Positions 49,664 through 56,193 of a DNA stretch of 57,639 bases are shown piece by piece. The stretch is from positions 1 through 57,639 of the IMG/VR virus record IMGVR_UViG_3300018083_000005; one strand, given 5' to 3'. Within the stretch, counting starts at the first letter, position 1. Each line of letters starts with the position of its first letter. Source of the DNA: a virus. The notes under the pieces are model-generated. The model made no database searches. It worked only from the letters and a program-made list of their open reading frames with translations, and had not been told where the DNA came from. The translations under genes were made by a program, and so were the position numbers.

Positions 49664-49738
49664 TTAAGCTCCGTCGTCGTCGCCGTCGTCCGGTGTAGGC
49701 TCCCAAGGCTCAGGAGCAGGCTCAACTTCCCAACGCAT
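49664..49738 (-). CDS. 24-residue acidic peptide
   Basis: ATG at 49738 has AAGGGAGG at good spacing, and TTGACA-N7-TATACT lies 35 bases upstream, so the site looks fully equipped. The product is Pro/Glu/Trp-rich and ends with DDGDDDGA. An Asp run of this type occurs in DNA-mimic proteins, but the peptide is too short to argue function. Confidence 0.5.
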   Translation of the reverse strand: MRWEVEPAPEPWEPTPDDGDDDGA

Positions 49739-49776
49739 ATGTAACCTCCCTTCAGTAACTTGAAGTTACGAAAGTC

Positions 49777-49795
49777 AGTATACCACACGTGTCAA
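49777..49795 (-). promoter_or_regulatory. Short-spaced promoter-like motif
   Basis: TTGACA (49795-49790), 7-base gap ending TGG, TATACT (49782-49777). It stands between the hairpin at 49802-49859 and the 24-residue gene. No -10 box at 17 bases. Confidence 0.55.
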
Positions 49796-49801
49796 GACAA
49801 T

Positions 49802-49859
49802 TGTGGGGCTAGAGGTTGCCGTCACCCCGCTAGAGGAGATTATTTCCTCTAGCCCCACA
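49802..49859 (-). terminator. 14-bp hairpin with alternative inner stem
   Basis: TGTGGGGCTAGAGG (49802-49815) pairs with 49846-49859. The loop contains a further CTAGAGG (49830-49836) that could compete for the same arm, as in attenuators. It lies directly after the stop of 49863-50015. Confidence 0.7.
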
Positions 49860-49862
49860 CTT

Positions 49863-50015
49863 TTAGTGCATCAGCATGTCCTGCCGAAGCAGGATGCCGA
49901 AGTTCTGGTAGATAATGAGAATGAACATGGCGTCCACGTAGTCCTGCTCGCTTTCAAACGAGGCAAGGAACTCGGGCCTGTTGTAATACTGCAACTGCCA
50001 CATGTCAATTCTCAT
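49863..50015 (-). CDS. Small protein, 50 residues, start uncertain
   Basis: The frame extends to 50069, but that start lies in a hairpin; ATG at 50015 gives 50 residues beginning MRIDMWQLQYYNRPEF. Neither has a clear ribosome site. The mixed hydrophobic C terminus (AMFILIIYQNFGILLRQ) could be a membrane-associated helix. Function unknown. Confidence 0.45.
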   Translation of the reverse strand: MRIDMWQLQYYNRPEFLASFESEQDYVDAMFILIIYQNFGILLRQDMLMH

Positions 50016-50028
50016 TTCGGTGTTAGTT

Positions 50029-50067
50029 GGGGAGTGTAGCAAACCGTTGCTTTTCACTACACTCCCC
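50029..50067 (-). terminator. 11-bp hairpin after 50084-50422
   Basis: GGGGAGTGTAG (50029-50039) pairs with CTACACTCCCC (50057-50067). It lies 16 bases after the stop of the gene 50084-50422. No T run follows. Confidence 0.7.
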
Positions 50068-50083
50068 ATTCTACGAGTCTAGC

Positions 50084-50422
50084 TTAGCTCTCGTCCGCAA
50101 CTGCGGTGTTCTCAAGGAACACCATGCCGACGATACCCTTCTCGTCGTTAGCGCCACGCGAGGACACCTTGATCGTGTCAAGTCCGTCCGGTGCGTTCTT
50201 GGAATCCTTCGCATTCTTCAGCGCCGTAGCGACCGAGGAAGACTTCTTCCCATTGAACACGCCCCGATTCATCGGGATACGTGCGTAACGCTTACCACCA
50301 GCGTGAAAGGACTGAAGCACCTTAGTGTAAAGGCCGCGCTCAGCCGAGCCGCCGCCTCCCTCAGACCTCCACTCGTCTGCCGAAATCTCCTCAAAGAGAT
50401 TATCGACTGCCGTATCGCTCAT
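50084..50422 (-). CDS. Small protein with LFEEIS motif, 112 residues
   Basis: ATG at 50422 follows GAAGGAGAGACA. Residues 9-18 are LFEEISADEW, shared in form with two other early proteins. The rest is a basic-rich domain with GKRYARIPMNRGVFNGKKSS and ATALKNAKDSKNAPDG. Flanked by a hairpin, so it may be strongly expressed. Function unknown. Confidence 0.65.
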   Translation of the reverse strand: MSDTAVDNLFEEISADEWRSEGGGGSAERGLYTKVLQSFHAGGKRYARIPMNRGVFNGKKSSSVATALKNAKDSKNAPDGLDTIKVSSRGANDEKGIVGMVFLENTAVADES

Positions 50423-50447
50423 TGTCTCTCCTTCGTTTGTTGGTGCA

Positions 50448-50924
50448 TTAGGTACTGCTCTTTGCCTTGGACGTGCCAAGTCTTTTACCTCCCTCAATCG
50501 CATCTAACCGGGCCTTAATTTCAGTAAGCTCCCGGTCGAAGCTCAAAATGAAACCGTTTATGTCTACTCCCTGTAACCTCCTTTGCAAGTCTTTGACCTG
50601 TTGACGGACTGTATCAAGCTCTGTGGGTTTTGTCAAGCGTTTCTCGTAAATACCCACATACTCGTCGTATTCAGGCTTGTGGCGCAGCAGTATCACTGAG
50701 CCTTGCCGACCTGAACCACGCTTTACCTGTTCAATACAGCCCATCGCTGTGAGGGCGTCGAATATCTTTGTGTAATAGCCCTGACTCACGCCGATAGCGC
50801 GGAAGGCTTCGACCTTCGATCCCTCAAACTTTAGTGTACCACCGTTGTCAAGTGGAGCGGCACGTTTTTCAAGCTCGTCGTACATGTGAGCCATGTGAGT
50901 GAAGATAGCCGGAATGTCACTCAT
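50448..50924 (-). CDS. Winged-helix plus coiled-coil protein, 158 residues
   Basis: Residues 30-95 read as a winged helix (AFRAIGVSQGYYTKIFDALT, then MGCIEQVKRGSGRQGSVILL, helix-turn-helix followed by a hairpin wing). Residues 108-145 form a coiled coil suited to dimerisation. A transcription factor or replication initiator is plausible. The start overlaps the HNH gene as TAATG. Confidence 0.65.
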   Translation of the reverse strand: MSDIPAIFTHMAHMYDELEKRAAPLDNGGTLKFEGSKVEAFRAIGVSQGYYTKIFDALTAMGCIEQVKRGSGRQGSVILLRHKPEYDEYVGIYEKRLTKPTELDTVRQQVKDLQRRLQGVDINGFILSFDRELTEIKARLDAIEGGKRLGTSKAKSST

Positions 50925-51390
50925 TACTCTTTAGCCACTCCTCTAGGAACTCGTCCCGTGCGGCCTTAGCCAATTCCTTAGTGGGGAAGTATCCCACGTG
51001 TCGAGTCTTCCCGCCGACCGATATTGACGCTTGCCATGGATTTTCGATCTTGTCAGGCTTGAGCTTGATCCCTGTGTCGGGGTTATCTTCGTACCGTCGT
51101 CGGATATTCTCGGCATTCGGTAGAAAACGCAAATTCTCTTTCTGATTGTCTAGACCGTTAGTATTGATATGATCGATAACCATACCACGTGGTGCATTTC
51201 CCATAACTAGCTGATGCATGAGAATTGTATTGCGCGAAGACCCTCCGAATACCGTTTGAGCATACATTACATCACTTTCCCGCACACGCATCGGATACCA
51301 CTTTAGCCGAGACAATAGTGGGAAATCTTCGTCGTCCACTTTTGCAAACAGTGCGAGTATCAAACTCTCTCCAACAACAATCTGTTTCAT
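50917..51390 (-). CDS. HNH endonuclease with AP2-like domain, 157 residues
   Basis: The central HNH core reads MHQLVMG then VIDHINTNGLDNQKENLRF, with His, Asp-His and Asn-Asn in the expected order. The C-terminal part (WQASISVGGKTRHVGYFPTK, then an AKAARDEFLEE helix) is an AP2-like DNA-binding domain. This is the layout of free-standing homing endonucleases. It overlaps both neighbours by four to eight bases, so it is integrated in the operon. Confidence 0.85.
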   Translation of the reverse strand: MKQIVVGESLILALFAKVDDEDFPLLSRLKWYPMRVRESDVMYAQTVFGGSSRNTILMHQLVMGNAPRGMVIDHINTNGLDNQKENLRFLPNAENIRRRYEDNPDTGIKLKPDKIENPWQASISVGGKTRHVGYFPTKELAKAARDEFLEEWLKSNE

Positions 51391-51686
51391 ACCTTATCCG
51401 TCCCCGCGACAAAGCAATCCCTGCAGACGAACAAGCCTTCTCTGATTTCAAAGACATGTCGCACCGGATACTTCTTTCGTATTTCTATTTGCTCCGGGGA
51501 TAGCATCTTCTGTGTTTCTTTATGACCGACAACTGTACACCAGCCCGGAATTGTGGGCAGAGTAAACCATACAGTTTGAATTCTCGGCTCAGTGACAAGA
51601 TCACGCTTAGTACGCGAAATTGATTCCTTACGGAATTCGTCCCCACTGATTACTTCAAAGAGAGAGTCTTGCTCTGCCTCACTCAT
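51387..51686 (-). CDS. Small protein with LFEVIS motif and CxxC, 99 residues
   Basis: ATG follows AGAGGAAACAA. Residues 9-18 are LFEVISGDEF, as in 40615-40794. The middle has WFTLPTIPGWCTVVGHKET and the end CRDCF. Coexpressed with the HNH gene by ATGA overlap. Function unknown. Confidence 0.65.
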   Translation of the reverse strand: MSEAEQDSLFEVISGDEFRKESISRTKRDLVTEPRIQTVWFTLPTIPGWCTVVGHKETQKMLSPEQIEIRKKYPVRHVFEIREGLFVCRDCFVAGTDKV

Positions 51687-51837
51687 TTGTTTCCTCTAGC
51701 TCGGCCTCGTATTCTAGTCTGGACTGTTGACATAGACTAAGCAACTCGTTACCTCGCGCTATGTATTTATCCCTTCGCTCTAGTTCTTTTACTAGGCGAG
51801 CAAGACGCCTTTCATATGCGATAGCAGCGAATCTCAC
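51679..51837 (-). CDS. Coiled-coil protein, 52 residues
   Basis: GTG at 51837 in GTGA overlap. Almost all charged helix (ERRLARLVKELERRDKYIAR, then an acidic LEYEAELEETNE end). It overlaps the next gene by 8 bases. Function unknown. Confidence 0.6.
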   Translation of the reverse strand: MRFAAIAYERRLARLVKELERRDKYIARGNELLSLCQQSRLEYEAELEETNE

Positions 51838-52163
51838 TTCTCGCTATCCTCAAAGTTGAAGTTGAGGATTTTGCTCAGCTTCACGTAACCCATAGGTGCG
51901 TATGCACCATCGGCTCGTTTGAGCAGGATTTGCTCGTAGTCATCGATGATCTTGCTATGGAAGATAATCCCATAGGTAATGTTGAATCGATCACCATTGA
52001 GGACTACCGTATCTTTCTTTGCCTTCACAGCAGTCTGAAGCTGTGACATAGCAATAGGATTAAGCCACTCGACACGATCCCTATGCTTATGATCGAACAC
52101 GTCAGCCTCCCTACTAGAGACTGTATCAGGCGGCGACCAATGAGACTTAGCTAGTTCTTTCAT
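51834..52163 (-). CDS. Unknown protein, 109 residues
   Basis: ATG follows CGGAGGAGTA, in TAATG overlap with the zinc-ribbon gene. Mixed alpha/beta with MSQLQTAVKAKKDTVVLNGD and an ITYGIIFHSKIIDDYEQILL helix-strand part. Function unknown. Confidence 0.6.
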   Translation of the reverse strand: MKELAKSHWSPPDTVSSREADVFDHKHRDRVEWLNPIAMSQLQTAVKAKKDTVVLNGDRFNITYGIIFHSKIIDDYEQILLKRADGAYAPMGYVKLSKILNFNFEDSEK

Positions 52164-52345
52164 TACTCCTCCGTTGACGAGGGTAGGAAGTTAATTGTCT
52201 TAGCACCCTCTATGCATTCAGGGTTATCGTTGCAATACCTAACATTCTGTTGTATAGGAACGCTACCCATGTACCTAGTGGTACTGTACACAGATATCTG
52301 AGCGTCCTCACGTACTTTGCCACACACGTGACATTTCCATGTCAT
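52163..52345 (-). CDS. Zinc-ribbon protein, 60 residues
   Basis: CHVC at residues 5-8 and a second pair Cys38/Cys44 (YCNDNPEC) make a short ribbon. Overlaps the 137-residue gene by one base. No further motif. Function unknown. Confidence 0.65.
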   Translation of the reverse strand: MTWKCHVCGKVREDAQISVYSTTRYMGSVPIQQNVRYCNDNPECIEGAKTINFLPSSTEE

Positions 52346-52758
52346 TAGCTAGCCTTCAAGAGTGGATCGGTGCAGACCCATTCGACTTCTTCCTCGACAA
52401 TCTCCGGGGAATAGTGAGCGGCATGCACGATCTTGTTTCCTGTCTTGACTGCCTTGCACACAACCTCACGCGCAACACTCATACGAAGATTCAACTTCGT
52501 ACCGAATTGCCTAGAGATTGTAAGCTGTGTACCCTGGTAATCCTTTTTCACAGGCTTCAGAATGCGAACCATCTGCTTCGTGATGGATTTCTTTTCCTTC
52601 GCACTCAGTTGCTCAAAAGTCTGCCGCTGGTAGTACGGTAGATAAATCGTAGCAGCCAGCGTAATATCATTTACGGGCATTTCGACTCCCCTATCTTCAA
52701 GGAAATCAGCAAGCTCCCGTAGGGATTCCACTAGGGCATCCCTCTCCTTATACCTCAT
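52345..52758 (-). CDS. Unknown protein, 137 residues
   Basis: ATG at 52758 is well placed behind ACCAAGGGAGGTA; a GTG at 52764 lies too near. Helical N terminus (DALVESLRELADFLEDRGVE), a basic middle (AKEKKSITKQMVRILKPVKK), and a C-terminal alpha/beta part. Its leader lies within the coding region of the upstream membrane gene. Function unknown. Confidence 0.65.
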   Translation of the reverse strand: MRYKERDALVESLRELADFLEDRGVEMPVNDITLAATIYLPYYQRQTFEQLSAKEKKSITKQMVRILKPVKKDYQGTQLTISRQFGTKLNLRMSVAREVVCKAVKTGNKIVHAAHYSPEIVEEEVEWVCTDPLLKAS

Positions 52759-52924
52759 CTTCACTTACCTCCCTTGGTTCTGGAAACCATTTGGATTCTA
52801 GGATACGCTCGATATCATCTTGCATATCCAACATTTTGTTGTGAATGATAATTACGTAGATAATCAGGATTGCTATACCGATATCCTGTATTGCATCGAC
52901 TAGATCACCACTAACGGTAGGCAT
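52748..52924 (-). CDS. 58-residue single-span membrane protein
   Basis: ATG at 52924 follows AGGAGCTTCG. One span at about residues 15-27 (IGIAILIIYVIII) with charged flanks and an acidic end. Its last codons contain the leader of the next gene. Overlaps upstream gene by 14 bases. Confidence 0.6.
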   Translation of the reverse strand: MPTVSGDLVDAIQDIGIAILIIYVIIIHNKMLDMQDDIERILESKWFPEPREVSEDEV

Positions 52925-53288
52925 CGAAGCTCCTGTTGATTAGTTCATCCTTCATGATGAAATTCTCAAGCTCCATGTCTGCCTGCTTCACGATCCTAGC
53001 CCACGGCACATGGATACCACACGCCTTTGTGAATCCACCTTGTCCAGACTTGCGAATATCAAACTCATGTTCATACAAGATTCCAGCTTCACTCAGGAAA
53101 TAATCACGGAACGGATAGTCTCCGGATGTAGTAGCGGTAGTACCATCATGCTCAAATACCCACCATCCCGCTTCGTACTGTCCGGCTGATGCATCGGGGT
53201 AGACACGATCTTCTAGCGTTACCGTGATCTTACCACCCTTGTCAAGCCGACATATAAGCGTTTCACCAGCTTCAGGCACCGGAACCAT
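52911..53288 (-). CDS. Unknown protein, 125 residues
   Basis: Start ambiguous: ATG at 53288 lies directly on GAGGGG, while GTG at 53279 has better spacing. Beta-rich with TLICRLDKGGKITVTLEDRV and GWWVFEHDGTTATTSGDYPF; helical end. Function unknown. Confidence 0.6.
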   Translation of the reverse strand: MVPVPEAGETLICRLDKGGKITVTLEDRVYPDASAGQYEAGWWVFEHDGTTATTSGDYPFRDYFLSEAGILYEHEFDIRKSGQGGFTKACGIHVPWARIVKQADMELENFIMKDELINRSFDAYR

Positions 53289-53505
53289 CCCCTCTGATTA
53301 GCCTAGTAGTTGGCTGCTCACAGAAGAATGGTTTATCGTTACCAGCGTAATGAGCCATCATCCCTGTGACTCCTCCACACTTACTGCAGTGATAATGGTT
53401 TGAATCACCAGCAGGACAATGTGCATAGCCTGCATTGCAGATCATTACACCAGGCTCAATCTTGGTGGCTTTCTCGTATGTCATTATAGTCCGGATGTTA
53501 TTCAT
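53272..53505 (-). CDS. Zinc-ribbon protein, 77 residues
   Basis: ATG at 53505 overlaps the end of the 55-residue gene. Contains CNAGYAHCP, HCSKC near the middle and FFCEQP, consistent with one or two zinc sites. Function unknown; similar small ribbons are common in this block. Confidence 0.6.
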   Translation of the reverse strand: MNNIRTIMTYEKATKIEPGVMICNAGYAHCPAGDSNHYHCSKCGGVTGMMAHYAGNDKPFFCEQPTTRLIRGDGSGA

Positions 53506-53665
53506 CCTCTGCCCCGAATTCAAAGTCGTCACGCATGCGATCATAGACCGCTTGCTTGATTTCGTCGTCGGTCATGTCGGCCATCGGAGAATCAAAGTCG
53601 TTCTCCTCTGCCCAGACGCGAGGAGCTTCCTCTTGCCAGTTGTCTCTGTAGTCTTCGATAGGCAT
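53498..53665 (-). CDS. Acidic protein, 55 residues
   Basis: ATG at 53665 follows ACCAAGGGAGATAC. Strongly acidic (WAEENDFDSPMADMTDDEI and an end EFGAEDE) and helical. A 113-base structured leader separates it from the DUF932 gene. Function unknown. Confidence 0.65.
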   Translation of the reverse strand: MPIEDYRDNWQEEAPRVWAEENDFDSPMADMTDDEIKQAVYDRMRDDFEFGAEDE

Positions 53666-53680
53666 GTATCTCCCTTGGTT

Positions 53681-53793
53681 TGTGGAGAGTGTACGGATCA
53701 GGTGAAATCCTGACGAGGCCAGTTTTCAGTCATGGGACGCAGGGCTTCAATCCTGCACGACGACGATTTAGACCTTGACGTACACTCTCCACA
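53681..53793 (-). ncRNA. Structured leader closed by a 15-bp stem
   Basis: TGTGGAGAGTGTACG (53681-53695) pairs perfectly with 53779-53793. The 83-base interior holds two smaller hairpins (TCAGG/CCTGA near 53699-53714 and GCAGG/CCTGC near 53742-53759). It lies between the DUF932 stop and the ribosome site of the 55-residue gene. No T run, so it is more likely an RNA element than a plain terminator. Confidence 0.6.
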
Positions 53794-53806
53794 CTTAATT
53801 GACTGT

Positions 53807-54814
53807 TTAGGCAGTCACGTCCGCGAGAACCTTCAAGACCACTTCATCCTCGGCACCATTCTTGCCGTTGATCAGGTTCTCCATATTCCTGACCTGACGC
53901 GGGACACCCTTCCGGATCGTGCCCATGTGAAGTCTCCACGTATTGTACGCGGCGCTGACTCCAAAGGCCGTACCCCTCCACGGTGCAACGCGCAGGTCAT
54001 TGTTGTACAGATTCACAATGTCCGCTCGCTTATGCTCAGCCTTGGTCATTGCGATCTTGCTAAGATCATCATTCACGGGAATCATGATCTGAAGGTGCTT
54101 GAGAAACTGCTCGTCAGACACCTTCCATGCTGTAAGGTTAGCAACCTCCTGAGCAAACTCGTCGGACATTTCATGCACGATCTGCAATGCCTCACGTGCA
54201 TCGTTAATCCGATAGCCTGAATACTTGGTATGCTTAACCTTGAACTGCTGACCCTCCTCGCCAAGCGCCATATCCCTAGTGTTATCACACACAACGTCTG
54301 TGCGAACACGCTTGAAGGTTGTGGCGAGCGTACCATCGAAACTGGTAGCCGCGAGAAGATTCGGGCGAAACTCCACGCCTTCCGGCGTAGTGATGTTCTC
54401 AGGAACCTCGACAGAAACCCATGCCTGACCGCCCATCCTGAGAAGACCCGCCGAACCGATGCCAAGATCATCGTCCAGAATGGTTGCAACATTCTCAAGC
54501 AGCCACTCCTGGTACTGATGACCCCGGTAGCCATCCTTGAAGACTCCGAGGACTACCCCGTTATCGTCACGGACGACAGCCTTGCGGCCGGGAATCTCCA
54601 CGTACTCGCCATTCTGCTTGCGAATGTACATGGGAGAATCCACAACCTCAAAGTTGAACAGACGACGTAGAACGTCGTCCACCGGAACCGGGCCGACATA
54701 ATGGTTTGACTCGATACCCTGAAGCTCCTGGCGATAGTGCCAAGCATTTCCACGCTTCTCGGTATAACCGATAAGAGTGTTCAGGTTGAGCCACTCCATT
54801 GACTCTCGGCTCAT
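53807..54814 (-). CDS. DUF932-type phage/plasmid protein, 335 residues
   Basis: ATG follows AAGGGAGGTAAGT. The DUF932 pattern is visible: IPGRKAVVRDDNGVVLGVFK near residue 73, then YQEWLLENVATILDDD, TRDMALGEEGQQFKVKHTKY, and a C-terminal helical part. Proteins of this family are common in phages and plasmids with unsettled function. It has its own promoter-like motif and a structured leader, so it is probably an abundant early protein. Confidence 0.8.
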   Translation of the reverse strand: MSRESMEWLNLNTLIGYTEKRGNAWHYRQELQGIESNHYVGPVPVDDVLRRLFNFEVVDSPMYIRKQNGEYVEIPGRKAVVRDDNGVVLGVFKDGYRGHQYQEWLLENVATILDDDLGIGSAGLLRMGGQAWVSVEVPENITTPEGVEFRPNLLAATSFDGTLATTFKRVRTDVVCDNTRDMALGEEGQQFKVKHTKYSGYRINDAREALQIVHEMSDEFAQEVANLTAWKVSDEQFLKHLQIMIPVNDDLSKIAMTKAEHKRADIVNLYNNDLRVAPWRGTAFGVSAAYNTWRLHMGTIRKGVPRQVRNMENLINGKNGAEDEVVLKVLADVTA

Positions 54815-54850
54815 ACTTACCTCCCTTGAGTAGTTTGACCGTATGCTTTC

Positions 54851-54869
54851 ATTATAACATACGTGTCAA
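54851..54869 (-). promoter_or_regulatory. Short-spaced motif with consensus TATAAT
   Basis: TTGACA (54869-54864), 7-base gap ending TGT, TATAAT (54856-54851). It is the best copy of the motif: both boxes are perfect, and TG forms an extended -10. It drives the DUF932 gene 37 bases downstream. Confidence 0.6.
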
Positions 54870-54892
54870 GGGACAGTTTCTCACGCTGACCC

Positions 54893-54974
54893 CACTGAGG
54901 TACCGAGTGCCAGCCGATGCTGGTCGGGGTATAATTGCTCCCACCCGATACCTCAGTGCGGCCAGCGACCGCAC
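54893..54974 (-). ncRNA. Structured RNA candidate upstream of DUF932
   Basis: CACTGAGGTA (54893-54902) pairs with TACCTCAGTG (54949-54958), and CCAGC/GCTGG form an inner hairpin. GTGCGG (54956-54961) pairs with CCGCAC (54969-54974), sharing bases with the first stem, so two exclusive folds exist. ATTGCTCC (54934-54941) could also pair with GGAGCAAT (54995-55002). A minus-strand promoter lies at 55029-55001. No ORF. Confidence 0.55.
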
Positions 54975-55000
54975 ACTCCCTGCGAACAGCCACAGGAGCA

Positions 55001-55029
55001 ATCTTACCACAGTTTACCACTTGTGTCAA
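55001..55029 (-). promoter_or_regulatory. Promoter of the structured RNA
   Basis: TTGACA (55029-55024), 17 bases, TAAGAT (55006-55001). The short-spaced form is also present: TAAACT (55016-55011) after 7 bases ending TGG. This is the one site where both arrangements coexist. Confidence 0.6.
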
Positions 55030-55033
55030 GTCT

Positions 55034-55219
55034 CTACTTGAGCTTGCTAAGTATCTGACCAAGCAGGTAAGCATCCTGACGGGCCTGATCACGAATAGGC
55101 CGCGCTGTGTGAGTATCACGGGCGACACTATCCTGATTCTTTTGCACCCACTGGATAGCGTCACGAACCTGATCAAACTCTGCAGGCGTAAAAGTTACGC
55201 TGATACGAGCTTCTGCCAT
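55034..55219 (-). CDS. Small helical protein, 61 residues
   Basis: ATG at 55219 follows AAAGGATTTCAG; the longer frame lacks a site. Pattern VTFTPAEFDQVRDAIQWVQK and ARQDAYLLGQILSKLK, two amphipathic helices. Function unknown. Confidence 0.65.
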   Translation of the reverse strand: MAEARISVTFTPAEFDQVRDAIQWVQKNQDSVARDTHTARPIRDQARQDAYLLGQILSKLK

Positions 55220-55285
55220 CTGAAATCCTTTCCTAAATGTTTGGGTTATTGAACGTGTGTAGCCGCGCCGCAAAGCAGTCGCTTA

Positions 55286-55354
55286 CTACGTGCGGCTAAT
55301 AGCTACCAGTATCCCTATAAAGACAAGCGCGAATACGAATACCAGGAACCACAT
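55286..55354 (-). CDS. 22-residue single-span membrane microprotein
   Basis: ATG at 55354 in TAATG overlap with the 82-residue gene. Nearly all hydrophobic (WFLVFVFALVFIGILVAI) with SRT end. The following 66 bases (55285-55220) contain only a weak GC dyad and the next ribosome site. Confidence 0.55.
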   Translation of the reverse strand: MWFLVFVFALVFIGILVAISRT

Positions 55355-55602
55355 TAGTCCGCAATACCCTCAATATCAGGGGCGAGTAGGCCACTGATTT
55401 CGGCGGTATCATCGTAGTTAAACACGAACGGATGCTTGTATGCATCGGCCGCGTTACTAAACTCAAGACCCTCGTACAAAAACTTGGCCTGACCAGTATC
55501 GTCGTTAGTACACGTGACTGTAAACTTACCGCCCTTCACAGTCATACGCATAACAATACCAGGCCAGCCAAGCAGAGGGCGCTCTGCAAAAGTACCCTGC
55601 AT
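55354..55602 (-). CDS. Unknown protein, 82 residues
   Basis: ATG follows ACCAAGGGAGAAGTT. Beta-rich middle (MTVKGGKFTVTCTNDDTG) and acidic end. No motif. Function unknown. Confidence 0.65.
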   Translation of the reverse strand: MQGTFAERPLLGWPGIVMRMTVKGGKFTVTCTNDDTGQAKFLYEGLEFSNAADAYKHPFVFNYDDTAEISGLLAPDIEGIAD

Positions 55603-55627
55603 AACTTCTCCCTTGGTAGGTTACTAC

Positions 55628-55963
55628 TTAGATAGAAATGGCGTATGGTTTCTTGATGATGGTAGGTTGCCACTCATCATAGAGTGATACCCATGTTTCA
55701 TGGATGAATGTCTCTTTGGAATCCTCATACTTTTCACGCTTTTGGAACACCCATCCGACAGCAATAACACCATCGTTAGTATCCTGGTAGACTTTGGATA
55801 CGCAACGTCCGTGTTCCTTCTGCGATGCGCGGAAGATATCTCCTACGGTTGCATCCTCACCCATATAGGTATCGGCAAGGTCTTGAACCAGAGGCTCACA
55901 CATGTGATAACGCTTTTCCTCGTTTCCGTTTTCTTGCATGATATGATTTTCGACAATCTTCAC
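55628..55963 (-). CDS. Unknown protein, 111 residues
   Basis: GTG at 55963 in GTGA overlap with the upstream gene and AAGGGTG before it. Contains YHMCEPLVQDLADTYMGEDA, then a beta part GVIAVGWVFQKREKYEDSKE. Function unknown. Confidence 0.6.
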   Translation of the reverse strand: MKIVENHIMQENGNEEKRYHMCEPLVQDLADTYMGEDATVGDIFRASQKEHGRCVSKVYQDTNDGVIAVGWVFQKREKYEDSKETFIHETWVSLYDEWQPTIIKKPYAISI

Positions 55964-56193
55964 TCGATCACACCCTTGTATTCGGTTGCGATTGACCATC
56001 CGTCTGTGCCATACCAGTCGATATAACCACGCTTCTCGTCACGTTCGGGGATGGTCATATGGTAGTAAATCTTGATGGAATCAAAGTGTGTCTTACCCTT
56101 CAATGACAATCCCGATGGATATTCGATGGTACGAATATCCACGTTCTTATCATCGAGGTACTCGACAAGTCTTTTACGCTGCTCGCCTGTCAT
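55960..56193 (-). CDS. Unknown protein, 77 residues
   Basis: ATG at 56193 in ATGA overlap, GGGAGG ten bases before. Basic helix RKRLVEYLDDKNVDIRTIEY, then a strand pattern FDSIKIYYHMTIPERDEKRG. Function unknown. Confidence 0.6.
   Translation of the reverse strand: MTGEQRKRLVEYLDDKNVDIRTIEYPSGLSLKGKTHFDSIKIYYHMTIPERDEKRGYIDWYGTDGWSIATEYKGVIE

Noticed and set aside
50027-50518. 163-codon plus-strand ORF
   Set aside because: Antisense to a well-supported leftward gene and hairpin, no ribosome site.
53681-53793. tRNA-like T-arm (GCAGGGCTTCAATCCTGC) inside a long stem
   Set aside because: The loop has eight bases, no 7-bp acceptor stem flanks it, and no anticodon arm can be placed on either str​and.
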